A stretch of 64,000 bases of DNA from positions 1 through 64,000 of the forward strand of contig CACYOC010000001.1 of the NCBI GenBank assembly GCA_902775975.1, written 5' to 3'. This DNA comes from an uncultured Bacteroidales bacterium. GTDB taxonomy: Bacteria; Bacteroidota; Bacteroidia; Bacteroidales; Bacteroidaceae. The notes beneath the pieces are model-generated. The model was not told the DNA's origin. It worked only from the letters and a program-made list of their open reading frames with translations, and searched no databases. Position numbers and translations under genes: made by a program. Positions 1 to 7,067 of the stretch are shown one piece after another; position 1 is the stretch's first letter; each line of letters starts with the position of its first letter.

Positions 1-1
1 C

Positions 2-398
2 ATAGGCAAGGACGGATGGACAGTGGAGAAAAACCTCCGCTGGAGGCAGAAGTATGCCCCAAAGATACTGAAGGAGATACGCAGGAGGCTTGACAGGATG
101 GCGGCAGACCCGGAGATACTGCCCAAGTCGGACAAGCATACCGCCGTGCACTATATGCTCAATGAGTGGGAGGCCATAGAGAATATCTTCACCAGAGGAG
201 ACTACCGTCTGGACAACAACCTCGTCGAGAGGCTCAACAGGTACATATCGCTGTCAAGGAGGAACTCGCTCTTCTTCGGATCGCACAAGGGAGCACGGCG
301 TGCTGCCATGTTTTACTCGCTGGACGGCACTGATGCAGCCAAATACAGACATCAGTGAATACAGAGCCTTGTTGCCTGATAAATGGAAAAGCTTATAG
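2..398 (+). pseudogene. IS66-family transposase, C-terminal remnant
   Basis: The frame is open to the left edge, so only the 3' part of the gene is present. Motifs DNNLVERLNR and RRNSLFFGSHKGA are typical of the IS66 transposase C-terminus. After AAMFYSL the frame diverges and stops at 356-358. The usual IS66 ending (YRALLPDKWKSL) is read in another frame from 333 to the stop at 396-398. The normal stretch of roughly 25-30 residues between these parts is missing. This indicates an internal deletion with frameshift, so the transposase is probably inactive. A terminal-repeat-like sequence ending CGCTTAC follows immediately. Family assignment is strong; the exact deletion size is inferred from memory of family length. 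Confidence 0.85.
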
Positions 399-429
399 CC
401 TGCAAGGCGTCAGAGCGGATACGCTTACC
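397..429 (+). repeat. IS66 right terminal repeat, copy 1
   Basis: A 33-bp sequence starting at the transposase stop and ending GATACGCTTACC. IS66 elements start GTAAGCG and so end CGCTTAC, which fits a right inverted repeat. An identical copy lies at 524-556 in the same orientation. Confidence 0.7.
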
Positions 430-467
430 ATAAAATTGACCGCTCCCCAACATCCAAATGAAAAATC

Positions 468-672
468 GATGAGAGGGATAGTACATAAAAATATGAATAT
501 GCAAAGGTAAGCACTTTCAGAAAAGCCTGCAAGGCGTCAGAGCGGATACGCTTACCTAAAAATGAGAGGGTAATGTGACACACATGAGGGGGATATGGCA
601 CATCCCCCTCATGCCTTCAGTCCCTTTATCTATCGGCGTTCTAGAAGATTCTTGCCCCCAAAATGAGGGGGA
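468..672. repeat. Repeated ATGAGRGGGATA-like motif with perfect hairpin
   Basis: The motif ATGAGAGGGATA or a close variant occurs near 469, 561, 584 and 663. At 583-594 it forms a perfect 12-bp inverted repeat with 602-613 around a 7-base loop. No convincing coding frame covers 430-804. This is probably mobile-element debris or a structured intergenic repeat. Confidence 0.5.
524..556 (+). repeat. IS66 right terminal repeat, copy 2
   Basis: Exact direct repeat of 397-429. A GGTAAGC at 507-513 is the inverse of the GCTTACC at its end, so 507-556 looks like a very short element bounded by a 7-bp inverted repeat. The 94 bp between the copies carries no gene I can see. Confidence 0.65.
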
Positions 673-720
673 TAGGCAAAAACTCTATTGTTTATTATTA
701 TTGTGCCATAAGAAAACAAC

Positions 721-758
721 AACACCTCGGACGAACCGTCATGATTCTCCGAGGTGTT
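721..758 (-). terminator. Terminator of the BspA-like gene
   Basis: AACACCTCGGA at 721-731 pairs perfectly with 748-758. On the minus strand the stem is followed by a T-rich stretch (complement of 711-720). It sits about 45 bp past the BspA-like stop codon. Confidence 0.65.
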
Positions 759-804
759 GGTGATTTCAATTACCCAAAAGGAACGCTTCCTTTTTGGATA
801 TAAA

Positions 805-2468
805 CTACATTGCTACCTTCACACCCTTTTCGCCAACTTTAACAATGGCTATAGAGCCTGATTGTATGCTGGTTGCGATGGTTGCGATGCCATCATGAAT
901 TATAGCACTGCCAGCCTGCTTACCATCTGTAGTATATATGCTGACATTGGTTCCATCTTCAATACCTTCAATTGTTATGATTCCATTGTCTGCCTTTACT
1001 AGAACCGGGCGAGCCGCTATCTGAGCAATACCATCTATAACTCCTTCAGTCTCTGGTGTAGCATCAATCCAGTAGAGGGTAGCTGTAGCAACATCTGAGT
1101 TTTCATAACCAACCTTTGTGGCATAGACTCTAATCTTGTAAGTGACAGCTAATTGTACTTCGTTACCACTATACGAATTTACGTCAGCGTTGGTAATGGT
1201 TGACTGACACGTAGCACCTTCCGTCTCACAGTGGTATGTCAGTTTACCGTTGTTATAGCTGATGGTTGGTGTTGCACATTGCTCAATTTCCGGTATTGGA
1301 CCATCTATGGCTATTATTTCCTTGAAATTCTTCCAAGGCTCTTTTGATTTATAAGCATCTATAGATTGCGTTGGGACATGCAACGTTGCATATTCAATCA
1401 AAGAACCATAGAAAGCATCAGTATAGAAAATTGATAGATAGTCAGTTAGCTTCATATTTGGCACATTCTCTGCATAGCAGTATACATCTGTCAATTCTGG
1501 GCAGTTGGTAAAGGCTTGAGTACCTATAGTATTCACTTCACTACCAATAGTGATGGAGGTCAAAGCGTTGCACCAACCGAAAGAATAGTCTCTTATTAAT
1601 GTCACGCTGTTGGGGATGGTGACAGAGGTCAGGCCGCTGCAACCCGAGAAAGCAGAGCTTCCAATGCTCGTCACCCCGTTACCAATGTTAACGGATGTAA
1701 GGCCGCTACAATTATAGAAAGCACCATTACCAATGGATGTCACACTGTTGCCGATAGTCACCGAGGTAAGACCGGTGCAACCATAGAAAGCAGAGCTTCC
1801 AATGCTCGTCACGCTATTTGGGATTTCTAAATCCTTTACTTCTTCTCCATTAAGAAAAAGGTGACGGGCTAAACTAAGTGGGTTTGAAGACTGTACAAAA
1901 GATATTTTGCACCATGCCCCTATATCAGAAATGTGAACTGCAGTTAGGCCGCTGCAACCATAGAAAGCAGAGCTTCCTATGCTCGTCACACTGCTCGGAA
2001 TATTGACGGAAGTCAAACCACTGCAACCCCAAAATGCACAGCGTTCTATGCACGTTACACTATTGGGTATAACCAAGTCTTTTATCTCCTCATCTCCAAG
2101 ATACAAATGGTGTGCACAATTTAAAGGATTGGCATATCCACTGCCAAATGATATTCTACACCATGCGGCTATATCTGATATATGAACGGATGTCAGACCG
2201 CTGCAACCTTGGAAAGCATTTTCGTCAAGCTGCGGCCTTTAAAAACCTCGCTTCCGATACTCGACACGCTATACTCCACTCCCTCGTAGAAAACAGACGC
2301 AGGAATGACCACGCTGCCAGACGTAGACACCGCACCTTTCACTGTAGCCTGTTTGGCCTTCGATATCAGTTCATAGTAGATACCTTCAATCTCAACGGTA
2401 TTTGCACACGCCACCATTGGTAGCATCATTAAAGCAAGAAATAGTAAAATTTGTTGTTTCATCATCAT
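805..2468 (-). pseudogene. BspA-like leucine-rich repeat surface protein, frameshifted
   Basis: The 5' part (2468 down to a stop at 2193-2195) encodes a signal peptide (MKQQILLFLALMMLPMVACA) and the start of a BspA N-terminus. The rest lies in another frame, open from about 2245 to the stop at 805. It encodes repeats such as SSAFYGCSGLTSV and IPNSVTSIG, the treponemal/BspA type LRR, and then a C-terminal region ATPTISYNNGKLTYHC...IAIVKVGEKGVKV that is common in Prevotella surface proteins. The frames meet where one repeat unit would be expected (KGRSL versus DENAFQGCSGL), so an out-of-frame loss within the repeats is likely. The family is usually surface-exposed and adhesive. A phase-variable or sequencing-error explanation remains possible. 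Confidence 0.85.
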
Positions 2469-2492
2469 TGTTTGTTTTAGTTGTTATTTGTC

Positions 2493-2502
2493 TGCAAAGG
2501 TA
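2493..2502 (-). promoter_or_regulatory. -7 promoter element of the BspA-like gene
   Basis: Minus-strand TACCTTTGCA, an exact match to the Bacteroidetes -7 consensus TAnnTTTG, 25 bp upstream of the start codon. Confidence 0.75.
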
Positions 2503-2554
2503 AGACAAATATTTGAAAATACAAAAAGAAAACGTGAGCAATTACTTCGCTTAC

Positions 2555-2677
2555 GTTCTTTCAGGTATCGGCAAACACCCAACTATCCTAAACGAGTAAA
2601 GGCCCACGCCATCAGGCGTGAACCGTCAACTTTACTCTTGATAGTCTTTTGAGAAATTTTGCCGATTTCGAAAGAAC
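2555..2677. repeat. Four-tier nested inverted repeat
   Basis: Four pairs of complementary segments are nested in order: GTTCTTTC 2555-2562 with 2670-2677, ATCGGCAAA 2567-2575 with 2658-2666, GAGTAAA 2594-2600 with 2631-2637, and CACGCC 2605-2610 with GGCGTG 2615-2620. Immediately left, 2526-2560 holds another imperfect hairpin. No gene overlaps it. It may be a structured RNA, a miniature mobile element, or the end of a lost element. Confidence 0.6.
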
Positions 2678-2766
2678 AAGATTCAGCGGACGCTTCAACG
2701 TATTTGTTTATATTTCTTCTCTTAGCCCATAGGCATAATATGTTTTAAGGGTTATACATAATTTAC

Positions 2767-3045
2767 TCAATCCGGTTCAGGAACTGCTACAGGCTCTGAA
2801 GCCATAACGGGAGGCCACTCGCAGCCGTTCTCAAGAAGATACTCGGGAGCAATATCTGCACCATTAGCCCAGAACACAGTTCCGTCAAGACCAAACTTTC
2901 TAAACTGCTCTTTGTCCTTTAGCTCGGCATACATTGGGTATTTCAGCAACGGCTCCATATCAACATAGCGCTGAAGACCATTATTGAATCTGCATAGCAG
3001 GGCGTAGTTGCCCATGTACTCCACATCAATTACCTTTAACATCAT
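2767..3045 (-). CDS. DUF2442 domain protein
   Basis: Small protein of about 92 residues (MMLKVIDVEYMGNYALLCRFNNG...VFWANGADIAPEYLLENG). The V-x(n)-Y-x-L-x-x-x-F-x-x-G start and the WxNGxDIAPExL ending fit the DUF2442 fold. Such genes are often next to a small partner in toxin-antitoxin-like pairs; function is otherwise unknown. The frame is open further upstream to 3153. I chose 3045 because the -7 promoter element lies at 3091-3100, inside the longer version. The neighbouring small gene upstream has a nearly identical promoter region. Confidence 0.75.
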   Translation of the reverse strand: MMLKVIDVEYMGNYALLCRFNNGLQRYVDMEPLLKYPMYAELKDKEQFRKFGLDGTVFWANGADIAPEYLLENGCEWPPVMASEPVAVPEPD

Positions 3046-3090
3046 ACTTGCTACGATGAGACTGCTCCCATATTCGCATAATTTTCTGTT

Positions 3091-3146
3091 GGCAAAGTTA
3101 AGCATTATTTCTGAAACTTCAAAAGAAAAAGGCGGAAATCTTTCAA
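3091..3146 (-). promoter_or_regulatory. Duplicated promoter block, copy 1
   Basis: Contains minus-strand TAACTTTGCC at 3091-3100 (TAnnTTTG). The roughly 50 bp upstream is nearly identical to 3512-3565, upstream of the neighbouring small gene. Confidence 0.7.
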
Positions 3147-3202
3147 TTTCCACCTTGGGGTATATCTCCTTTAAACGTTACTTTGTTTGTGCCAGCGAAT
3201 CT

Positions 3203-3484
3203 TCATACAGCTACCGATTCCTTATGGTGGAAAACTTCGTCCTGTGTCAGATAGTCACCCGCATCGAATGCTGCCTCAGCCTCGTCAAGCATGGCATCGA
3301 TTTCCGCCATCGTGTAGGGACGGAGGTGAACCGCTTCGGCAGATTTCGCAACAGCAGGCTTCACACTATCAATAATGATACTCACCAGTTCCAACTTCTG
3401 GCTATCATCCATATCCTTCACCATTTCCCAGTAGTAGCTCACCGGGTGTGTACTATGCCGTCCTGTAGCAGTGCTTGCTTCCAT
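3203..3484 (-). CDS. Small hypothetical protein, antitoxin-like
   Basis: 93 residues, predicted soluble. The middle reads WEMVKDMDDSQKLELVSIII and the end YTMAEIDAMLDEAEAAFDAG followed by DYLTQDEVF. The C-terminal pattern (acidic helix, then G-x-x-x-T-x-[ED]-E-V-F) recalls small antitoxin-type proteins of RelB/Phd-like pairs, but I cannot assign a family. It is followed on the same strand by the DUF2442 gene, each with its own copy of the same promoter block. A two-gene module is plausible but unproven. Confidence 0.6.
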   Translation of the reverse strand: MEASTATGRHSTHPVSYYWEMVKDMDDSQKLELVSIIIDSVKPAVAKSAEAVHLRPYTMAEIDAMLDEAEAAFDAGDYLTQDEVFHHKESVAV

Positions 3485-3510
3485 AATTACATTGTTAATT
3501 CGTTTGTAGC

Positions 3511-3565
3511 TGCAAATTTAAGCATTATTTCCGAAACGGCAAAGAAAAAGGCGGAAATCTTTCAA
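3511..3565 (-). promoter_or_regulatory. Duplicated promoter block, copy 2
   Basis: Minus-strand TAAATTTGCA at 3511-3520 fits TAnnTTTGCA and lies 27 bp before the start at 3484. The upstream sequence to 3565 matches 3098-3146 with only a few differences. Confidence 0.75.
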
Positions 3566-3625
3566 ATCCAAATGTTTTTCGAGAAATCTTAATTTTAGGC
3601 TTTATAATTCCTCCGTATAAAGAAA

Positions 3626-3656
3626 GGACAGCAAACATATTGCTATGCTGCTGTCC
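3626..3656 (-). terminator. Terminator of the ribosomal protein cluster
   Basis: GGACAGCA at 3626-3633 pairs with 3649-3656. The minus-strand continuation is T-rich. It lies 30 bp past the DUF4295 stop. Confidence 0.65.
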
Positions 3657-3686
3657 TAACCATATAGAGTTATAATCTACTTTCGC

Positions 3687-3845
3687 TTAGTTCTTGAAGA
3701 AGTCCTTAACGTCCTCGTTGGGAACCATCTGCTCGTCGAAGATGTAAGCACCCGTCTTGGGGCTCTTTACCATCTTGATAACCTTTGTGTAAGCGCGACC
3801 ATCCTTTGAGCCTTCGTGGAGGGTAGCGACGGTTTTCTTTGCCAT
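3687..3845 (-). CDS. DUF4295 family small basic protein
   Basis: 52 residues, MAKKTVATLHEGSKDGRAYT...GAYIFDEQMVPNEDVKDFFKN. This matches the Bacteroidetes-specific DUF4295 family, which is nearly always found directly after the L28 and L33 genes and is suspected to be ribosome-associated. The gene is too short to show up in a coarse ORF scan but the whole protein is readable. It lies 13 bp after rpmG on the same strand and would be co-transcribed with it from the promoter at 4329-4338. Confidence 0.9.
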   Translation of the reverse strand: MAKKTVATLHEGSKDGRAYTKVIKMVKSPKTGAYIFDEQMVPNEDVKDFFKN

Positions 3846-3858
3846 GCTTTAATACGGA

Positions 3859-4008
3859 TTATTTAATCTCCTTGTGCACAGTCATGCGCTTCAGGATGGG
3901 GTTATACTTCTTCAATTCCATTCTCTCAGGAGTGTTCTTACGGTTCTTGGTCGTGGTGCATTCCAGAATGACCTGCACGCGATTACCCTTAGCTTTCTTG
4001 CCTGCCAT
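3859..4008 (-). CDS. rpmG: 50S ribosomal protein L33, short form
   Basis: 49 residues: [20 protein letters not shown] followed by [20 protein letters not shown] and RMTVHKEIK. The [19 protein letters not shown] core is diagnostic of L33. Bacteroidetes L33 is usually near 62 residues, with a loop after ECT (of the type EHKxSGxPGTSRYI). Here ECT runs straight into TTKNRKN, so that loop is absent. The frame and both neighbours are intact, so this looks like a natural short form rather than a broken gene. It is co-transcribed between rpmB and the DUF4295 gene. Confidence 0.93.
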   Translation of the reverse strand: MAGKKAKGNRVQVILECTTTKNRKNTPERMELKKYNPILKRMTVHKEIK

Positions 4009-4013
4009 AGTTA

Positions 4014-4277
4014 TTAGTCTCCTATTACTTTAATGTCCTTCCAATCTACATAACCTTTAGCAACAGCCTGCTTCAGGGCAGCGTCCAGACCTACTTTGTT
4101 AATCATACGCAGACCAGCAGCACTGATCTTCAACTGAATCCAGCAAGCCTCCTCTACGTAGTAGAACTTCTTGCTGAACAGGTTTACGTCAAAGCTACGC
4201 TTGGTGCGGTGCTTTGAGTGAGACACATTATTACCAATCTGTGCCTTCTTTCCTGTAATCTGACAAATTTTCGACAT
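4014..4277 (-). CDS. rpmB: 50S ribosomal protein L28
   Basis: 87 residues with the usual Bacteroidetes L28 sequence: [27 protein letters not shown]... and a C-terminal [19 protein letters not shown]. It is the first gene of a three-gene ribosomal cluster (rpmB, rpmG, DUF4295) with gaps of 5 and 13 bp. The promoter at 4329-4338 gives a short leader. Length and sequence are normal for the family. Confidence 0.97.
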   Translation of the reverse strand: MSKICQITGKKAQIGNNVSHSKHRTKRSFDVNLFSKKFYYVEEACWIQLKISAAGLRMINKVGLDAALKQAVAKGYVDWKDIKVIGD

Positions 4278-4328
4278 CTCTATCTACTCTTTTTTGTGTT
4301 CCTTAATTATAACTTATTCCAAACAGGG

Positions 4329-4338
4329 TGCAAAGGTA
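4329..4338 (-). promoter_or_regulatory. Promoter of rpmB-rpmG-DUF4295
   Basis: Minus-strand TACCTTTGCA, an exact TAnnTTTGCA match, 52 bp before the rpmB start. Confidence 0.75.
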
Positions 4339-4344
4339 CGAAAA

Positions 4345-4376
4345 AGATTAAAGATGAAAGATGAAAGATGAAAGAT
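4345..4376. repeat. Heptamer tandem repeat GATGAAA
   Basis: About four copies of a 7-bp unit (AAAGATG) lie between pncC and the rpmB promoter. This is one of several short tandem repeats in the intergenic gaps of the window. Confidence 0.75.
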
Positions 4377-4409
4377 TTCTTCTTCCTTTAATATTTTTTA
4401 ACCTTCCAG

Positions 4410-4910
4410 TCACTCTTCAGAGGACTCTTCCTTGAGGAAATCGAGAAACATCTGCATAGCTGAGTGTGTGGCTATGGCAAGGTTGATGTCACGACCATGA
4501 TCTTCCTCCAGCTTCATCGTCACCTGCTTCTCTGGAGTACCGCATGCCAACCAGATGGTTCCCACGGGAATTTCCTTGCTGCCACCACCAGGACCGGCAT
4601 AGCCAGTCGCTGCGATGGCGTAGTTGGTATTCAGCGTCTTACAGGCTCCCACGACCATCTGACACGCCACCTCCTCATTGACGGCGGTCTTTTCTTCGAG
4701 CACCTGTGCATCGACGTTCAGCAACGACTGTTTGACTTCATCGACATAGCAGATGATGCCGCCCTTGAAATACTTGGAGGCGCCAGGAACGGCGATGATA
4801 GCTTCGGCAATACGACCGCCCGTGCAACTTTCGGCCGTACCTACTGTCTTTTCCATTTCCCACAGCAGTTGACTGACCTCCCTGCTGATAATCTTGCTTT
4901 CAAAATCCAT
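4410..4910 (-). CDS. pncC: CinA-family nicotinamide-nucleotide amidohydrolase
   Basis: 166 residues matching the stand-alone C-terminal CinA domain (PncC), which deamidates nicotinamide mononucleotide to nicotinate mononucleotide in pyridine-nucleotide salvage. Visible family motifs are TAESCTGGRIAEAI, GGIICYVDEVKQ, YAIAATGYAGPGGG and PVGTIWLAC. Length is typical for the single-domain form, with no N-terminal molybdopterin-binding-like domain. It follows tsaD by 61 bp on the same strand and probably belongs to the map-tsaD-pncC transcription unit. Confidence 0.92.
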   Translation of the reverse strand: MDFESKIISREVSQLLWEMEKTVGTAESCTGGRIAEAIIAVPGASKYFKGGIICYVDEVKQSLLNVDAQVLEEKTAVNEEVACQMVVGACKTLNTNYAIAATGYAGPGGGSKEIPVGTIWLACGTPEKQVTMKLEEDHGRDINLAIATHSAMQMFLDFLKEESSEE

Positions 4911-4971
4911 ATAGCTTATTTACAATTTGACTATTTACAATTTACGATTTATTGTCTTATTTAACATTAAA

Positions 4972-6021
4972 CTATTTGAACGTTACCTTCGAGAAGGCGG
5001 GAGCGTCTATAGGACAGAACTCCTTGTCGAGGTACTTATGATAGCCTACGACGCCTATCATCGCGGCGTTGTCCGTGGTATAGCTGAACTTCGGGATATA
5101 CACCGTCCAGCCGTAACGCTTGGCATGGTCGTAGAAGGCATTGCGCAAGCCGTTGTTGGCACTCACGCCTCCTGCCACACCAACATGTTTGATACCGGTC
5201 TGTTTGACAGCCAGACGCAGTTTCTTCATCAGGATATCTACGATAGTCCACTCCAAAGAGGCGGCAATGTCGCACTTGTGGTTCTCGATGAAGTCGGGCT
5301 CTTGCTCCACCCACTTCCTCATATTATAAAGGAACGAGGTCTTCAGTCCTGAGAAGCTGTAGTCCAAACCGGGGATGTGGGGCTCGGCAAACTGATAGGC
5401 CTTGGGGTTGCCCTGACGTGCCAGCTTATCGATGATAGGACCACCGGGATAACCGAGTCCCATCACCTTCGAGCACTTGTCGATAGCCTCGCCGGCAGCA
5501 TCGTCGATGGTCTGTCCCAAAACCTCCATGTCGTTATAGGCATTCACCTTGACAATCTGTGAGTTACCGCCGCTGACCAACAGACAGAGGAACGGCAGCG
5601 GGGGAACGTTTGAGACTTCTCTCACCTCTCCATTCTCACCTCTCTCCTCTTCTTTTATAAAGTGCGCCATTACATGACCTTGCAGATGATTGACATCAAT
5701 CAGGGGGATGCCCAACGAACGGGCAAAGCCTTTGGCAAAGTTGACGCCTACCAAAAGAGAGCCCATCAAGCCAGGACCACGCGTAAACGCAATAGCCGAC
5801 AACTGTTCTTTGGTGATGCCGGCTCGCTTGATGGCCTCGCTGACGACAGGAACGACATTCTGTTGATGGGCACGGCTTGCCAACTCGGGCACCACACCGC
5901 CATACGCCTCGTGGACAGCCTGCGAAGCCGTCACGTTAGAGAGCAGCACGTCGTTCTTCAATACTGCTGCGCTGGTGTCGTCGCACGAGCTTTCCAGGCC
6001 GAGAATATAAATAGGGCTCAT
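4972..6021 (-). CDS. tsaD: tRNA N6-threonylcarbamoyladenosine transferase TsaD
   Basis: Forms the threonylcarbamoyl-adenosine at position 37 of ANN-decoding tRNAs with TsaB and TsaE. Visible motifs are ILGLESSCDDTSAAV, the metal-binding NHLQGHVMAHF, CLLVSGGNSQIV, GLGYPGGPIIDKLA and VGVAGGVSANNGLR. The frame is open up to 6066, but the extra N-terminus (MSPISPISPISP...) is read from a nonamer tandem repeat. I placed the start at the Met giving MSPIYILGLESSCDDT because family members begin a few residues before ILGIESS. An internal acidic insertion (EERGENGEVREVSNV, DNA 5616-5660) is read from a CTCTCACCTC-like repeat and is not part of the usual protein. Confidence 0.95.
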   Translation of the reverse strand: MSPIYILGLESSCDDTSAAVLKNDVLLSNVTASQAVHEAYGGVVPELASRAHQQNVVPVVSEAIKRAGITKEQLSAIAFTRGPGLMGSLLVGVNFAKGFARSLGIPLIDVNHLQGHVMAHFIKEEERGENGEVREVSNVPPLPFLCLLVSGGNSQIVKVNAYNDMEVLGQTIDDAAGEAIDKCSKVMGLGYPGGPIIDKLARQGNPKAYQFAEPHIPGLDYSFSGLKTSFLYNMRKWVEQEPDFIENHKCDIAASLEWTIVDILMKKLRLAVKQTGIKHVGVAGGVSANNGLRNAFYDHAKRYGWTVYIPKFSYTTDNAAMIGVVGYHKYLDKEFCPIDAPAFSKVTFK

Positions 6022-6078
6022 AGGACTCATAGGGCTAATAGGACTTATAGGACTTATAGGACTCATAGGGCTAATAGG
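6012..6078 (-). repeat. In-frame nonamer tandem repeat between map and tsaD
   Basis: About seven copies of a 9-bp unit close to CCTATRAGY on the minus strand. It begins in the last codons and stop of map (ACC TAT TAG) and, read in the tsaD frame, encodes Ser-Pro-Ile/Met repeats. Because the unit is three codons long, changes in copy number keep any extended tsaD frame intact. Confidence 0.85.
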
Positions 6079-6946
6079 TTAAAATTTCCACGCCGTGCTC
6101 CGTCATCAAGAGGGTATGCTCCCACTGGGCACTGGGTTTCTCGTCATCGGAGATGACCTCCCAACCGTAGGGGTCTTCGGAATCAATGAACACCTTCCAC
6201 GTTCCCATATTGATCATGGGTTCTATGGTAAACACCATGCCCGGCACGAGTATCATGCCGTCGCCACGCTGCTTGAAGTGCGCCACTTCGGGTTCTTCGT
6301 GGAAGTCGCACCCTACCCCATGACCGCAAAGGTCGCGAACGACGCCATAATGGTACTTGTCAGCATGTTTCTGGATGGCCTTGCCTATCTCGTTGACACC
6401 GTGCCACGGTTTAGCAGCCTCCATGCCAATCTCCAGGCACTCCTTGGTGACACGCACCAATTGCTCCTTCTCCGGCGTGGTCTTACCGATGATAAACATT
6501 CGCGAAGCATCGGCATAGTAGCCGTCGAGGATGGTCGTGAAATCGACATTGATGATATCGCCCTCCTCCAGAATGTCCTCTGCCTTGGGAATGCCGTGAC
6601 ACACCACCTCGTTGATGCTGGTACAGACACTCATCGGGAACGGAGGAGTCTCGCCATCACCGACATCATAGTTCAAACAGGCGGGAATAGCATGATGCTT
6701 CGCACAATAGTCGCGACAAATCTGGTCTATCTCCAACGTTGACATACCGGCATGGATAGTCTTTTCGACAGCATCCAGCACACCCGTATTAACGACACCC
6801 GCACGGCGGATGCCCTCTATCTGCTCAGGAGTTTTAACAAGGTCACGGGTGGGAACCTCTGCTCCTTTATTCTCCAAATACATGATGCGCTTGTCCAGCT
6901 CTGTCGGCTGTGCGCCGGGCTTACAGCGCCATCTTCTTTTTATCAT
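6071..6946 (-). CDS. map: Type I methionine aminopeptidase
   Basis: Removes the N-terminal Met from nascent proteins. Metal-site motifs are visible in order: VDFTTILDGYYADASRMF, GHGVGCDFHEEPEV, FTIEPMI and WEHTLLMTEHGVEILT, supplying the D, D, H, E, E ligands. A basic N-terminal extension (MIKRRWRCKPGAQPTELDKR) precedes the catalytic domain. The frame is open to 6976, but the -7 promoter element lies at 6963-6972, so I took the Met at 6946. It is followed by tsaD with the stop inside a tandem repeat. Confidence 0.95.
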   Translation of the reverse strand: MIKRRWRCKPGAQPTELDKRIMYLENKGAEVPTRDLVKTPEQIEGIRRAGVVNTGVLDAVEKTIHAGMSTLEIDQICRDYCAKHHAIPACLNYDVGDGETPPFPMSVCTSINEVVCHGIPKAEDILEEGDIINVDFTTILDGYYADASRMFIIGKTTPEKEQLVRVTKECLEIGMEAAKPWHGVNEIGKAIQKHADKYHYGVVRDLCGHGVGCDFHEEPEVAHFKQRGDGMILVPGMVFTIEPMINMGTWKVFIDSEDPYGWEVISDDEKPSAQWEHTLLMTEHGVEILTY

Positions 6947-6962
6947 AGTTTCGTAATTTGAG

Positions 6963-6972
6963 TGCAAAGGTA
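6963..6972 (-). promoter_or_regulatory. Promoter of map-tsaD-pncC
   Basis: Minus-strand TACCTTTGCA, 17 bp before the chosen map start. It excludes the longer start at 6976. Confidence 0.75.
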
Positions 6973-7013
6973 ACAATTTTCTACGATATAGCCATCATGT
7001 TTACTCAAAAAAG

Positions 7014-7043
7014 TGCCACGCTCCATCATGATGAAGCGTGGCA
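7014..7043 (-). terminator. Terminator of the M6 protease gene
   Basis: TGCCACGCT at 7014-7022 pairs with 7035-7043, with a self-complementary loop. The minus strand continues into a T run (complement of 7006-7013). It lies 25 bp past the protease stop. Confidence 0.75.
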
Positions 7044-7067
7044 AAAGAGCATTCTGAGCAGCAAGAA

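Noticed and set aside
575-763. Open frame of 62 codons on the plus strand after the IS66 remnant
   Set aside because: It runs through repeated GA-rich words and the BspA terminator hairpin, has unnatural composition and no recognisable motif.
805-2106. Separate BspA-like gene starting at MYLGDEEIKDL
   Set aside because: The same frame continues upstream through further repeat sequence (AFQGCSGLTSV) without a signal peptide; it is the 3' part of the frameshifted gene.
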